64,000 nucleotides of DNA from Paraflavitalea devenefica. Its GTDB lineage: Bacteria; Bacteroidota; Bacteroidia; Chitinophagales; Chitinophagaceae. The stretch covers positions 124,001-188,000 of the forward strand of contig NZ_JAARML010000004.1 of NCBI RefSeq assembly GCF_011759375.1. Direction: 5' to 3'. Positions 38,335 through 47,013 of this stretch are shown piece after piece; the stretch's first letter is position 1; every line of letters begins with the position of its first letter. The translations under genes were made by a program, and so were the position numbers. A model generated the notes under the pieces. It did not search any database. It saw only the letters and a list, made by a program, of their open reading frames with translations, and had not been told where the DNA came from.

Positions 38335-39111
38335 ATGTATACGCTGAAAAATTATGACCTGAGCGATGTGAACTCCATCGGCTCCGTATCTGATTCGCTC
38401 TATGAGATCTTTAAACTGACCTTAAATCCCGACCTCACCATGCGGGAGTTCCGGCAATACCTGTTCGGACAGCACCCCGATAACCTGGAGATCAGTTTCA
38501 TCTACAGCGAGGGTAACCTCGCTGGCTTTTGTACATCTGCCGCCTATCCCAGGAAAGTCAGGGGAAAGAAAGTGGTAGTTTTAAGATCGGCCTTTGGACT
38601 GCTGGATTGTTATAAAAAAGGCAGGTTCCCCCTGCATGGACTCTTCTACAAATACATGCGGTATAAACTGAAGCACCTCTTCACACCGGTATATGTAGCT
38701 GGTTTCATGGCCAATCCGCTCATGTATGCCATGATCTGTAAATATACCCTTACCTGCTATCCCAGGAGGAACAAGCCCGCTTCTCCGGATATCCTGGAAT
38801 TTGCCGACGACCTGCTGGACTCTATGAACCTTAGCCGCAAAAAGGTAGCCCCCTTTGTATTGAAAATACATTTCCAGGTCAAGTTTAAGGAGTGTGATAT
38901 TGAACGGTTTGAGGCCAGCACCGATGCAGATGTACAGCACTTTTTAACCATCAATCCCGGTTATAAAGAACAAATGGGCGTAATGGTGCTGGTACCCGTT
39001 ACCATCCCCAATATGACCTATACATTTGTAAAGTATCTTTTCAGGAAGGTCAGGAAGCTGCTTAAAAAGAACGTTGTCAATACCGGAAAGGTGAAATGGG
39101 GAGTGAATTAA
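38335..39111 (+). CDS. Uncharacterised cytoplasmic protein, possibly GNAT-like
   Basis: A 258-residue protein with no signal peptide or clear membrane segment. The first about 140 residues ('ISFIYSEGNLAGFCTSAAY', then 'VVVLRSAFGLLDCYKKGRFP') have the strand-then-helix look of a GNAT acetyltransferase, and 'YKKGRFPLHG' could be a degenerate acyl-CoA-binding loop, but the match is weak. The C-terminal part is strongly basic ('FRKVRKLLKKN'). It stands alone between the two-component pair and a sigma factor gene. Function not recognised. Confidence 0.55.
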   Translation: MYTLKNYDLSDVNSIGSVSDSLYEIFKLTLNPDLTMREFRQYLFGQHPDNLEISFIYSEGNLAGFCTSAAYPRKVRGKKVVVLRSAFGLLDCYKKGRFPLHGLFYKYMRYKLKHLFTPVYVAGFMANPLMYAMICKYTLTCYPRRNKPASPDILEFADDLLDSMNLSRKKVAPFVLKIHFQVKFKECDIERFEASTDADVQHFLTINPGYKEQMGVMVLVPVTIPNMTYTFVKYLFRKVRKLLKKNVVNTGKVKWGVN

Positions 39112-39251
39112 CTCCCCGTTACCCGCCTTTTGTATACGCCTGCCGGCCGTTCGGCTCATTTTACCCCACCTGCCACTGAAAAGGGTTTAACTTAATCATA
39201 GAAACCGCTGCAGGCAGTAAGGGCTTTTTGCCGTTCATGTGTCTCAGTAAT

Positions 39252-39833
39252 ATGATACTGATCCTGCAAAACGAAGCCGTTACAAGTGCCGTTAAACAAA
39301 AACAGGCGTATACCCAGGTGGAAAACCACTACCAACAATGCTTTCATGCCTATTTCGAACGGTTGTTCGACTATGCCTTTGCCATAGTAAAAGACAATGC
39401 GGAAGCAAAAGACATTGTCCAGTCGGCCTTCATTAAACTATGGGAGAAGCGTACAGCGATCAACTTCCCTGCAGCAGCCCGCTCCTACCTGTATACCACT
39501 GTTTACCGCCTCGCATTAAACACCATACGCAACCGTAAGATCAGGGACGGCCATCATCAACAGATCGCTCCCACTCTCCTGACCAGCGGCACACCTACCG
39601 CTGAAGAAAAAGAAATACGAGCGCGAATTCAACAAGCCATTGATACCCTGCCACCAAAATGTAAAGAAGTATTCTCCCAAAGCCGGCTCGAAGGAAAAAG
39701 ATATACTGTCATTGCCACGGAAATGAACATCTCTGTCAAAACAGTAGAAGCCCAGATGGGAAAAGCCCTCCGGTTACTCCGGGAACAATTGGCCGACCTC
39801 ATTATTAGCTGGATCATCTGGCTGCTTATCTGA
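39252..39833 (+). CDS. ECF RNA polymerase sigma factor
   Basis: A sigma factor of about 193 residues. Region 2 reads 'YFERLFDYAFAIVKDNAEAKD' (core FDYAFAIVKDNAEAKDIVQ) and 'FIKLWEKR'; region 4 has 'LPPKCKEVFSQSRLEGKRY' and 'MNISVKTVEAQMGKALRLLRE'-type residues, the conserved 'SVKTVEAQMGKALRLLRE' recognition helix. It ends in a hydrophobic tail 'LIISWIIWLLI'. An ATG at 39237 is also in frame. The FecR gene starts 23 bases after the stop codon, so the pair is surely co-transcribed. Released sigma factor would act on genes such as the STN-barrel gene behind fecR. Confidence 0.9.
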   Translation: MILILQNEAVTSAVKQKQAYTQVENHYQQCFHAYFERLFDYAFAIVKDNAEAKDIVQSAFIKLWEKRTAINFPAAARSYLYTTVYRLALNTIRNRKIRDGHHQQIAPTLLTSGTPTAEEKEIRARIQQAIDTLPPKCKEVFSQSRLEGKRYTVIATEMNISVKTVEAQMGKALRLLREQLADLIISWIIWLLI

Positions 39834-39856
39834 ATGTATAACCCAATGCTTACACC

Positions 39857-40864
39857 ATGAATGCAACAAATAAAAATACCATGATGGACCTCATCAGCAA
39901 ATACCTGGCCGGTGAAGCAAACGCCGAAGAAGCCATGCAACTGGAGGACTGGCTGGCAAATCCGGAAAATGCCCGGGAATTCATACGGATCAGAGCGCTC
40001 TGGCATCAGCTTCCGGGTGCTGCCACACCTCAAACGCCGTCCACACAGCAGGCATGGTCCGAACTGGAAGCCATGCTGCCACCAGGCAAAAAACCGGCTG
40101 TAGTAAGGTTATTGTTCCACCGGTATGCAGCAGCAGCCATTATCGGTCTATTGATCATCCTGCCATTCGTTTGGTTCAACCACAGCAAAGAACCCCGGTC
40201 GCAGGCATCCAATGATCCCGTCTACATTACCCAGACAACCACAGGTGACATAAAAACAACTACCATGCCCGATGGCACCACCATCACCATCAATCAACAT
40301 AGTGCAGTAAAGTATACTACTGGTTTCAACAAGTACGACCGCCAGGTGACCTTAAGGGGAGAAGCTTATTTCAATGTGATTCCCAATAAGGAGCATCCTT
40401 TTATGATCAGTATAGCCGACCTGACGATCAAAGTGGTGGGCACATCCTTTAATGTACGGGATATTACGCCGCCCGGGCTCATTGAAGTACAGGTGCAATC
40501 GGGCGTGGTAAAAATGTATACAACGCAAAAAGAGATCATAGTCCATAAAGGACAAACAGGCATCTACAATCAGCAGGCCCAGGAACTATATGTAACAGAT
40601 ACCCTTGACATCAACAGCATCGGTTATGCCACCAAAACATTTTCATTCAATGATATTGCTTTAACGGATGCGTGCCGGTACCTCGAAAAGGCATTCCATG
40701 TGACCATCGTGCCCGACGCACAAAAAATGGCCGCTTGCCGGCTTTCCGCCCGGTTCAACGACATGCCATTGGACTACATACTCAACGTTATCAATGCTAC
40801 ACTCAATACAACCAGCAGCCGGCAAGGCGATACCATCCACATCACCGGCAATGGTTGCCGCTAA
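39857..40864 (+). CDS. FecR-family anti-sigma factor
   Basis: A 335-residue inner membrane anti-sigma factor. The N-terminal sigma-binding part contains 'KYLAGEANAEEAMQLEDWLA'; one membrane segment lies at about 95-112 ('YAAAAIIGLLIILPFVWF'). The periplasmic FecR domain has 'TTMPDGTTITINQHSAVKY' and 'VTLRGEAYFNVIPNKEHPF', and the C-terminal DUF4974/STN-like end has 'FNDIALTDACRYLEKAFHV'. Unlike the PUL B FecR it has no repeat insertions. No SusC gene follows it; the next gene encodes an STN-plus-barrel protein, which is its likely signalling partner. Confidence 0.9.
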   Translation: MNATNKNTMMDLISKYLAGEANAEEAMQLEDWLANPENAREFIRIRALWHQLPGAATPQTPSTQQAWSELEAMLPPGKKPAVVRLLFHRYAAAAIIGLLIILPFVWFNHSKEPRSQASNDPVYITQTTTGDIKTTTMPDGTTITINQHSAVKYTTGFNKYDRQVTLRGEAYFNVIPNKEHPFMISIADLTIKVVGTSFNVRDITPPGLIEVQVQSGVVKMYTTQKEIIVHKGQTGIYNQQAQELYVTDTLDINSIGYATKTFSFNDIALTDACRYLEKAFHVTIVPDAQKMAACRLSARFNDMPLDYILNVINATLNTTSSRQGDTIHITGNGCR

Positions 40865-40889
40865 TACAAACTTAAAAACACCCATAAAC

Positions 40890-42128
40890 ATGTCTGCCCT
40901 CTTCGTCATCGCCATTACGGTATGCTTCCACCTTTCCGCTAGTACACAGGTAAGCCGTACCGCCTTCGATAAAAAAATCGTGATCACCACAAGATCAATA
41001 CGCATCGACTCCTTACTAAAGGTCTTTTCCCGGCAAACCGGCGTGGAGTTTTCTTTCAATCCTACCCGGGTCAATCCATCAAAAACCCTGACCGTTTCCA
41101 CACAACACCAAACACTATCACAATGGTTAACTACACTCAGGCAACGGGTAGGTGTACAGCATAAAGTGGTAGGCAATCATATTATCCTGTTTGACAACGG
41201 CCCTGCCACCGCTCCTGCCCAAAGTAAGCCCGCTCCCAGGCCTTCCACTACGCCGGTTAAACAAACAACTACAATCAAGCCGCCTCCGCAAAAAACAACG
41301 GTTGTCATAATAGACAGTAGTCGCACGCCTGCGCAGAATACAACCACTCGTCAGCCCAAAGCAGCCGCCACGGTTATTGATACCACCCATACAGTATCGC
41401 CTGTAAAACAGCAACCTGCTGTCAAAAATGCTGTCCCTCCCACTGCTCCCACTCCATTGACGAAGCCTGTGTCCAATAGCTCATCCAGAAAGCCAGCTGC
41501 GGCAATCAGACCAGATACACAACAACCTGCCACTTCCCGGAAAGAGGAACGCTCACTGCCCAACGATGATGGGTTTGAGCGGGAAGTCTTCCAGCTAATG
41601 GGAGGTTATAGTCACCATGGCAGCGGGGATATGAAAGGCATTGTATTCGGCGCCTCCTATACCAGGTACCTGAGCTATAAGTTTTCACTAAACCTTAATA
41701 TACGGGGTACCATCAATCACAGGCAGGATAACTATTCTTATCCCGGTCCTACACCCGGTACCCGCACAGAGGGAGCTATACGGTTTACCACAGCCGGCGC
41801 TCAAATGGGTGTAGATGCACAACTAAGTGTGCTCAGGAGCCAGCGCCATGAGGTCATGTTTAGCCTGGGCGCATTTGGCAGGTACCAGTCTGCCTCACCT
41901 GATGGGTATAGTGTCACCCCGCCACAAACATCGGGCATCCCGGAAGTGTTATTTAGCCTGTACAACTGGAACAAACAGAATACCATAGCCGCAGGCGGGC
42001 TGCTGCAGCTCCATTATTACTTTACCTTCAATCACAATATTCTCTTTGGAATAGCAGGAGGCTTTCAAACAGACACCAATGGCGATGCCATCCCCCAGGC
42101 AGGCTTAACCATCGGCAAGCGGTTTTAA
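40890..42128 (+). CDS. STN domain protein with Pro/Thr-rich linker and small outer membrane beta-barrel
   Basis: A protein of about 412 residues. The front is a signal peptide-like stretch ('MSALFVIAITVCFHLSASTQ'). Then comes an STN-like domain (about 22-110: 'ITTRSIRIDSLLKVFSRQTG', 'VGNHIILFDNG'), then about 120 residues of Pro/Thr/Lys-rich linker, then about 180 residues that look like an eight-strand barrel ('FQLMGGYSHHGSG', 'FSLNLNIRGTINHR', terminal 'GLTIGKRF'). There is no TonB plug. An ATG at 40851 overlaps the end of fecR by 14 bases and would add a Lys before the hydrophobic stretch, so the exact start is open. Position behind sigma and fecR suggests it replaces the usual STN-SusC receptor. 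Confidence 0.75.
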   Translation: MSALFVIAITVCFHLSASTQVSRTAFDKKIVITTRSIRIDSLLKVFSRQTGVEFSFNPTRVNPSKTLTVSTQHQTLSQWLTTLRQRVGVQHKVVGNHIILFDNGPATAPAQSKPAPRPSTTPVKQTTTIKPPPQKTTVVIIDSSRTPAQNTTTRQPKAAATVIDTTHTVSPVKQQPAVKNAVPPTAPTPLTKPVSNSSSRKPAAAIRPDTQQPATSRKEERSLPNDDGFEREVFQLMGGYSHHGSGDMKGIVFGASYTRYLSYKFSLNLNIRGTINHRQDNYSYPGPTPGTRTEGAIRFTTAGAQMGVDAQLSVLRSQRHEVMFSLGAFGRYQSASPDGYSVTPPQTSGIPEVLFSLYNWNKQNTIAAGGLLQLHYYFTFNHNILFGIAGGFQTDTNGDAIPQAGLTIGKRF

Positions 42129-42134
42129 AGGGTA

Positions 42135-42164
42135 TAAAAAAAGTCCCACCAACCTGGCGGGACT
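42135..42164 (-). terminator. Intrinsic terminator for the leftward DUF5684-type gene
   Basis: On the - strand a 9-pair stem (AGTCCCGCC / GGTGGGACT, one G-U pair) with a 5-base loop is followed by seven T. It lies 26 bases after the stop of the leftward gene and just beyond the stop of the rightward STN-barrel gene, so it could partly serve both. Confidence 0.8.
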
Positions 42165-42189
42165 CACGACATATCTTACAACGGCAGCT

Positions 42190-42591
42190 TTAGCGCTGTT
42201 GTTGATTATTTTCAAAATCAAACTGGGGATTCTGTGCAGCCTGGAATGCCGCCGGATCGCCATAAGGACCAAGATAACGGGCATCGCCAAATCCAAGGAT
42301 CGGATAAAATACAATACCCAGAAACAACAGTCCCACCGTAAATCCTTCATCTTTGCCAAAGCTTTTGGAAAGCATGTTTAATGCCCAGATAGCAAATATG
42401 AGATTCACTACCGGGATAATCATCATAATAAGCCACCAGCCTGGTTTACCTACAATCTTCAACAGAATGTAAATATTATAAATGGGAATGATACAGGCCC
42501 AGCCGGGCTGACCAGCCTTTTCATAAATTTTCCACTGGGCAGCAATAAGGAATACAACAAACGCAAGCCAGAGAATAATAAACATAGCCAT
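42190..42591 (-). CDS. DUF5684-type small membrane protein
   Basis: A 133-residue protein with four predicted membrane segments. 'GQPGWACIIPIYNIYILLKIVG' (core PGWACIIPIYNIYILLKI), 'KPGWWLIMMIIPVVN' and 'FGKDEGFTVGLLFL' match the DUF5684 family, sometimes labelled signal-peptidase-I-like in annotations but without a catalytic Ser/Lys. The tail is Gln/Asn-rich ('FENNQQQR'). An upstream TTG at 42645 is possible, but the ATG with 'MAMFIILW' is the better start. Function unknown. Confidence 0.75.
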   Translation of the reverse strand: MAMFIILWLAFVVFLIAAQWKIYEKAGQPGWACIIPIYNIYILLKIVGKPGWWLIMMIIPVVNLIFAIWALNMLSKSFGKDEGFTVGLLFLGIVFYPILGFGDARYLGPYGDPAAFQAAQNPQFDFENNQQQR

Positions 42592-42816
42592 AGTTATTGG
42601 GTTTAGTTGGAATGCTAATATAACAGTTAGCTGTAACTTATGCAAGATAACAATTCATTATTTCTTATTGCGTAGAAGAAAGCATATTGCCAACCCTCTA
42701 ACAAAATGATTATCAGCCCACTTTACAACTCCCCCTTCCACTACCCCCCGGGTAATTACACCATCACATTCCCGAAATCCTGTATCTTGCCCTGTAGCAA
42801 TACCTAAACATCCTGT

Positions 42817-43908
42817 ATGAACTTTTTGAAAAAAATGCTGGGCGCCAAAGACAAAACAGTGATCACTGACAACAATAGCTTCTGGAACTGGTTCCTGCTC
42901 CATGAAAAATCGTTTTATGAAACCGTTAAAAGCAGGCACAATATTGAAAGTAACTTTCTGAATAAGATCATGGCCCAACTACAGCAGTTAAACCAGCAGT
43001 ATTACTGCGCAGCGGGTATGTGTGATGAAAATACCGCAGAGCTCATCATCACACCGGAAGGAGATGTCAAAACATTCGTTTTTGTGGAAGAACTGGTGGC
43101 AGCGGCTCCTGCTATCACCGGCTGGAAGTTTACCGCTCTAAAACCCACCGTTGGATTGGACCAGATGAGCATCAGGATGGATGGATATGAATTTGACCAG
43201 CACAAAATTCATTTCTTCAGCAACGTACAGGAAGATTACCCGGATGAAATAGATATAACGCTCGTACATCCGGATTATAAGGAAGCCGATGAGCAGATAT
43301 TCGCCAATGGGGCACTCATCTACCTTGATAATGCATTGGGGGAATTGAATGCCGTTACATTAATTGACAACATAGAGATCACCGGCGCCTGCCCGCCAGA
43401 TAAGGAATTGATCCCTATGGAAAAATTAGAGGCATTTTTACAATGGCGGGAAAAAGAATTTGTAGAAAAATACAAAGGCAAAAGGTATAACACAGAAAAT
43501 GATGAATACGCAGTCATAGAAGGCCAGGATAGCAAAGGACTACCCTTACTGGCCGTTGTAAACAACCGGTTATTGCATTGGGATGCTAAAGCCTCCCACC
43601 CCTGGATGATGGTCATTGAAATAACCTATAAGGCCGATAGTAGCGGTATGCCGGATGATGACACTTATTCTTTAATGACCGGATTTGAAGAGGAACTGAT
43701 AGCCCTGCTTCCCGATTCAGCAGGCTACCTGAACCTGGGAAGACAGACCTACAACGGCACACGTAAAATTTACTATTCCTGCCACGAATTCAGGCATGTG
43801 TCAAAAACAACAGCGGCATTGCTCCATAAGTACCGGAGTGAATTATCCATCTCCTACAATATCTACAAAGACAAATACTGGAAGACCATGAACCGGTTCA
43901 CCCAATAG
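42817..43908 (+). CDS. DUF695-like cytoplasmic protein
   Basis: A 363-residue soluble protein. The first about 215 residues ('NSFWNWFLLHEKSFYETV', 'IDITLVHPDYKEAD') look like a free-standing domain found in Bacteroidota, often next to DUF695. The C-terminal 150 residues ('VIEGQDSKGLPLLAVVNNRLL', read as GQDSKGLPLLAVVNNRLL, and 'MPDDDTYSLMTGFEEELIALL') fit DUF695, whose members have no known biochemical role. It has no signal peptide and few Cys. It is flanked by short gaps and oppositely oriented or unrelated genes, so context says little. Confidence 0.6.
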   Translation: MNFLKKMLGAKDKTVITDNNSFWNWFLLHEKSFYETVKSRHNIESNFLNKIMAQLQQLNQQYYCAAGMCDENTAELIITPEGDVKTFVFVEELVAAAPAITGWKFTALKPTVGLDQMSIRMDGYEFDQHKIHFFSNVQEDYPDEIDITLVHPDYKEADEQIFANGALIYLDNALGELNAVTLIDNIEITGACPPDKELIPMEKLEAFLQWREKEFVEKYKGKRYNTENDEYAVIEGQDSKGLPLLAVVNNRLLHWDAKASHPWMMVIEITYKADSSGMPDDDTYSLMTGFEEELIALLPDSAGYLNLGRQTYNGTRKIYYSCHEFRHVSKTTAALLHKYRSELSISYNIYKDKYWKTMNRFTQ

Positions 43909-43918
43909 CTAAAATAAA

Positions 43919-44053
43919 TTATGCTTCTTCAGCAGGGCCGCCGCTCGCCTGGATCGTCATTTCCGTTACGTTGCCGGGTTTGTTTTTCCAGTAACTGCCA
44001 AACAACACCACCGGTTTCCGGTAAGCATTCGGTAGCCTATGCTCCCAAAGGTG
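43919..44053 (-). pseudogene. Likely 3' remnant of a gene
   Basis: Reading leftward, 44 codons before a TAA at 43919-43921 give a sequence with the look of a protein end ('NAYRKPVVLFGSYWKNKPG', then 'NVTEMTIQASGGPAEEA'). A stop codon precedes it and no start is visible. The amino acids are unlike random translation. It is either the end of a decayed gene or a short unrecognised one. Apart from this, the 257-base gap before the dehydrogenase gene holds nothing I recognise. Confidence 0.35.
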
Positions 44054-44165
44054 TTAATTAGCCTGCCAACTTACCTTAATTTACAGCAGCGGCAACAATC
44101 AACCGTTGAACGCACTTATATTTGAATGCTGGGATGGCAATCCCATTTTTAACACTTAAAACTAT

Positions 44166-45308
44166 ATGACAAACTTTCTCCCGAAACAGCAATGGACAAT
44201 GGCCGCCCTGTTGGCGGCAGGCACTTTTTCCAATTGTTTCAGCCAGGACAAGACCTTCCAGTCAGAAAAAACAAGCTTCCGCACTGAAATCATTGAAACA
44301 GGAATTGGCGTACCCTGGGGTATGGAATTCCTGCCAGATGGCGATATCCTGGTAACCGACGTATCTGGCAAGATCAGGACGATCCACGACAACAAGTTGC
44401 TTCCCGAACCTGTACAGGGCGTACCCGTTGTATACCATCGCGGACAGGGCGGTTTGTTCGACCTTGAATTGCACCCTGACTATAAGAACAATGGCTGGAT
44501 CTATATTTCCTATGCAGCGCCCGACAATGCAGAAAAGCCCACAGGAGGTATCACCTATGTGATGCGCGCTAAACTGAAAAACAATACCCTGACCGATCAG
44601 CAGGTCCTGTTCAAAGGTGCCCCCTTCAGCCGCGGCGGTGTACACTTTGGCGGCAGACTTGAATTTGGAAAAGACGGTTACCTCTACTTTTCTATTGGAG
44701 AAAGAGGGGAAAAAGAAAAAGCCCAGTCGCTGGAAACCATCAACGGAAAAGTTTACCGTATTAAAGATGATGGCAGCATTCCTGCCGACAATCCGTATAT
44801 CAACACACCCAAAGTAATAAGTCCGGCGGTATATTCCTGGGGACATCGCAACCCACAGGGACTGGCATTGAACCCGGTTACCGGTGAAATATGGGAAACA
44901 GAACATGGTCCGATGGGTGGCGACGAGCTCAACATCATTGGCAAAGGCAAGAACTATGGCTGGCCTGCCATTACTTATGGTATTGATTATAACGGTAAGC
45001 CCATCTCTGCCGATTCAGTGAAAGCAGGTATGGAACAGCCCGTTATCTTCTGGCGTCCTTCTATTGCTACCAGTAACCTCGTATTCATCAAAGGCGATAA
45101 ATATCCTGCCTGGAAAAACAACCTGCTCGTATGCGGAATGAAATTTGAATACCTGGAACGCCTCGAGATAAAAGACAACAAAGTAACCCACCAGGAACCG
45201 CTGCTGAAAGGCATTGGCCGTGTACGCAACGTAGAGCAAAGTCCTGAAGGTTTTATCTATGTAGCAGTAGATGGGGGTAAAATTGTTAAACTCATACCTG
45301 TACAATAA
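44166..45308 (+). CDS. PQQ-dependent sugar dehydrogenase (glucose/sorbosone dehydrogenase family)
   Basis: A 380-residue secreted six-bladed propeller enzyme with an N-terminal signal ('LLAAGTFSNCFSQ'). It oxidises aldose sugars or other polyols using PQQ. 'GVPWGMEFLPDGDILVTD', 'HRGQGGLFDLELHPDY', the likely catalytic His in 'GGVHFGGRLEFGKDGYLYFS' and 'YSWGHRNPQGLA' are the family hallmarks. The protein is about the usual length. The cytochrome c gene starts 11 bases after its stop, so the enzyme probably passes electrons to that cytochrome. The true substrate cannot be told from sequence. Confidence 0.87.
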   Translation: MTNFLPKQQWTMAALLAAGTFSNCFSQDKTFQSEKTSFRTEIIETGIGVPWGMEFLPDGDILVTDVSGKIRTIHDNKLLPEPVQGVPVVYHRGQGGLFDLELHPDYKNNGWIYISYAAPDNAEKPTGGITYVMRAKLKNNTLTDQQVLFKGAPFSRGGVHFGGRLEFGKDGYLYFSIGERGEKEKAQSLETINGKVYRIKDDGSIPADNPYINTPKVISPAVYSWGHRNPQGLALNPVTGEIWETEHGPMGGDELNIIGKGKNYGWPAITYGIDYNGKPISADSVKAGMEQPVIFWRPSIATSNLVFIKGDKYPAWKNNLLVCGMKFEYLERLEIKDNKVTHQEPLLKGIGRVRNVEQSPEGFIYVAVDGGKIVKLIPVQ

Positions 45309-45319
45309 CTACGCATAGC

Positions 45320-45730
45320 ATGTTTGCAAAACAAATAACCATTGCAGGGTCCATGCTGGTTGTCATAGCGACGCTGGCATGGGCGCCTGTGCAGGACAAA
45401 AAACTGGAAGAGAGCAAAGCCCGCGGTAAGGCCATCTATGAAGAGCTGTGCATCACCTGTCACCTGGCCGATGGCAAAGGCATGCCCGGCGCCATTCCAC
45501 CACTTGTTAAATCCGATTACCTGCTGAAGACGCCGGCCAAAGCGATCTATGCCATTAAATATGGATTAACTGATCCTATCAAGGTTAATGGTGTTGAGTA
45601 CACCACTCCTATGCCATCTCCCAACATCAGTGATGAAGAAGTAGCCGATGTGACTACCTACATCCTCAATAACTGGGGCAATAAAGGCAAGCCCATTACA
45701 GTAAAGGAGGTAGAGAAAGTGAAGAAATAA
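45320..45730 (+). CDS. Small c-type cytochrome, electron acceptor of the PQQ dehydrogenase
   Basis: A 136-residue exported protein with a signal peptide and one heme site 'CITCH' (Cys44, Cys47, His48). A Met-rich loop 'YTTPMPSPNISDEEVADVTTY' (core TTPMPSPNISDEEVADV) probably supplies the axial Met. It belongs to the cytochrome c class I fold. Tight linkage to the dehydrogenase gene, with 11 bases between them, supports an electron-transfer pair in the periplasm. A possible downstream terminator hairpin ends the unit. Confidence 0.9.
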   Translation: MFAKQITIAGSMLVVIATLAWAPVQDKKLEESKARGKAIYEELCITCHLADGKGMPGAIPPLVKSDYLLKTPAKAIYAIKYGLTDPIKVNGVEYTTPMPSPNISDEEVADVTTYILNNWGNKGKPITVKEVEKVKK

Positions 45731-45737
45731 GAGTCCG

Positions 45738-45762
45738 GCATCCGTTTTTATACAACGGATGC
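45738..45762. terminator. Hairpin between convergent genes
   Basis: GCATCCGTT pairs with AACGGATGC over a 7-base loop, 8 bases after the cytochrome c stop and 6 bases before the end of the leftward gene. There is no strong T-run on either strand, so it may be a weak bidirectional terminator. Confidence 0.5.
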
Positions 45763-45767
45763 TGCAC

Positions 45768-46496
45768 TTATTTAATCACCTGTACAGGAGAACGGAAAAC
45801 CAAAGAGATGGTATAGCGCTTCAGGATATACTTACTGGTAAAATTATTATCCTGTGCATAAAAAGCATCGGTGATCATCACTGCTCCGCCATAAACGGGA
45901 CCGGTTTTGCTTGTAGGCCATTTGCTGAAAAAACAATTGGAAAGGGAGGCATTGACCTCTATCCTGGATATTTTTTTGAAAGACGCAGTACTCCGGTAAA
46001 TAGCGGCCGAATCAAGCGCTTCCTCATAAAATTTGGTACTTACAATACCCGCTTGCCTTATCATGGCCCTGAAGCCACACAACATGGATTTTGGAAAGTA
46101 AGGTGTTCTGGAAACTGCCGTCAGCAAACAGGTATCCCCGTGTACTGCGGCCATCCCACTCATCATATCATATTCAGGCCGGCTGTTACCGGAATAGCCT
46201 GGATGAGCTACCACTGTCCCTACTTCCCTGCCATCCACTTTAATAACTGAATGATCAATAGGATCCTTTGGGGGAGGTAGTTTAATCAACTCATGCTTAT
46301 TCAGCGTATCCACAATAATTTCTGTTACAATGAAAACACCCATGCGCGCGCTATCATCTGCAATAGCTTTACTTACAAATGCCGGCTGGTTAAGGAAGGC
46401 AGAAGAGAAATAATATTCAGCTTGCTTATCAATATTTTGACCCAGGGTGGTCAAAACGATAAAAACATTCAAAACAAATAACAACAGGTTTTTCAT
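45768..46496 (-). CDS. Secreted protein of unknown function
   Basis: A 242-residue exported protein with signal peptide ('VFIVLTTLGQNID'). Segments such as 'FVSKAIADDSARMGVFIVTEI' (core SKAIADDSARMGVFIVTEI), 'SVIKVDGREVGTVVAHPGYS' and 'RYTISLVFRSPVQVI' suggest a mixed alpha/beta fold. No catalytic motif is seen. I do not recognise the family. It meets the cytochrome c gene tail to tail. Confidence 0.6.
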   Translation of the reverse strand: MKNLLLFVLNVFIVLTTLGQNIDKQAEYYFSSAFLNQPAFVSKAIADDSARMGVFIVTEIIVDTLNKHELIKLPPPKDPIDHSVIKVDGREVGTVVAHPGYSGNSRPEYDMMSGMAAVHGDTCLLTAVSRTPYFPKSMLCGFRAMIRQAGIVSTKFYEEALDSAAIYRSTASFKKISRIEVNASLSNCFFSKWPTSKTGPVYGGAVMITDAFYAQDNNFTSKYILKRYTISLVFRSPVQVIK

Positions 46497-46570
46497 AGTA
46501 AACGGAATAGCGTTTCAGGATAAGTGAACCCTCAAACATACTCATTATTTTAGAAAAGTAAAAGCGGCTG

Positions 46571-46918
46571 CTATAACCCTGTTTTTTGCCGTGCCAGCAG
46601 CAATACAATCAAAACAATAAGGGATAAAAGTGTGCCCACAGGCAAGTACCAAAGTGTCAATAGGGAGATAACCAATCCCAACTTATACGCCCATGCCTGG
46701 CTGGTGAATACCCCGTACAGGAATATCAGCCACACAAGGCCATACGCCACAAATAAGGGACCTAGTTTAAATACATTCACATCCAGCTTATAGAAAAGAT
46801 TAGCCCAGGGACCAGGCTTTTCAGGGCCAATGTATTTTCCTTTGAGCATTACAACAATGCCGTCGAGCAGCATAAAGCCGCCGTTAATGAAGGCTATAAT
46901 AGCCAGGAGCACCTTCAT
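46571..46918 (-). CDS. Small hydrophobic membrane protein
   Basis: A 115-residue protein with three to four membrane segments ('IAFINGGFMLLDGIVVML', 'LVWLIFLYGVF', 'LLTLWYLPVGTLLSLIVLIVLLL'). The loop 'KYIGPEKPGPWANLFYKLDVN' is the only polar stretch of note. It is complete, with a plausible ATG and stop. Function unknown. Confidence 0.6.
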   Translation of the reverse strand: MKVLLAIIAFINGGFMLLDGIVVMLKGKYIGPEKPGPWANLFYKLDVNVFKLGPLFVAYGLVWLIFLYGVFTSQAWAYKLGLVISLLTLWYLPVGTLLSLIVLIVLLLARQKTGL

Positions 46919-47013
46919 AGCAATAGTTTTTTCCTGAATCCTGCCAATATTTTGTATACAATGAAAGATTCATAGGCAAATTTATGGTTCAATATTACTT
47001 AATCTACCATAAA

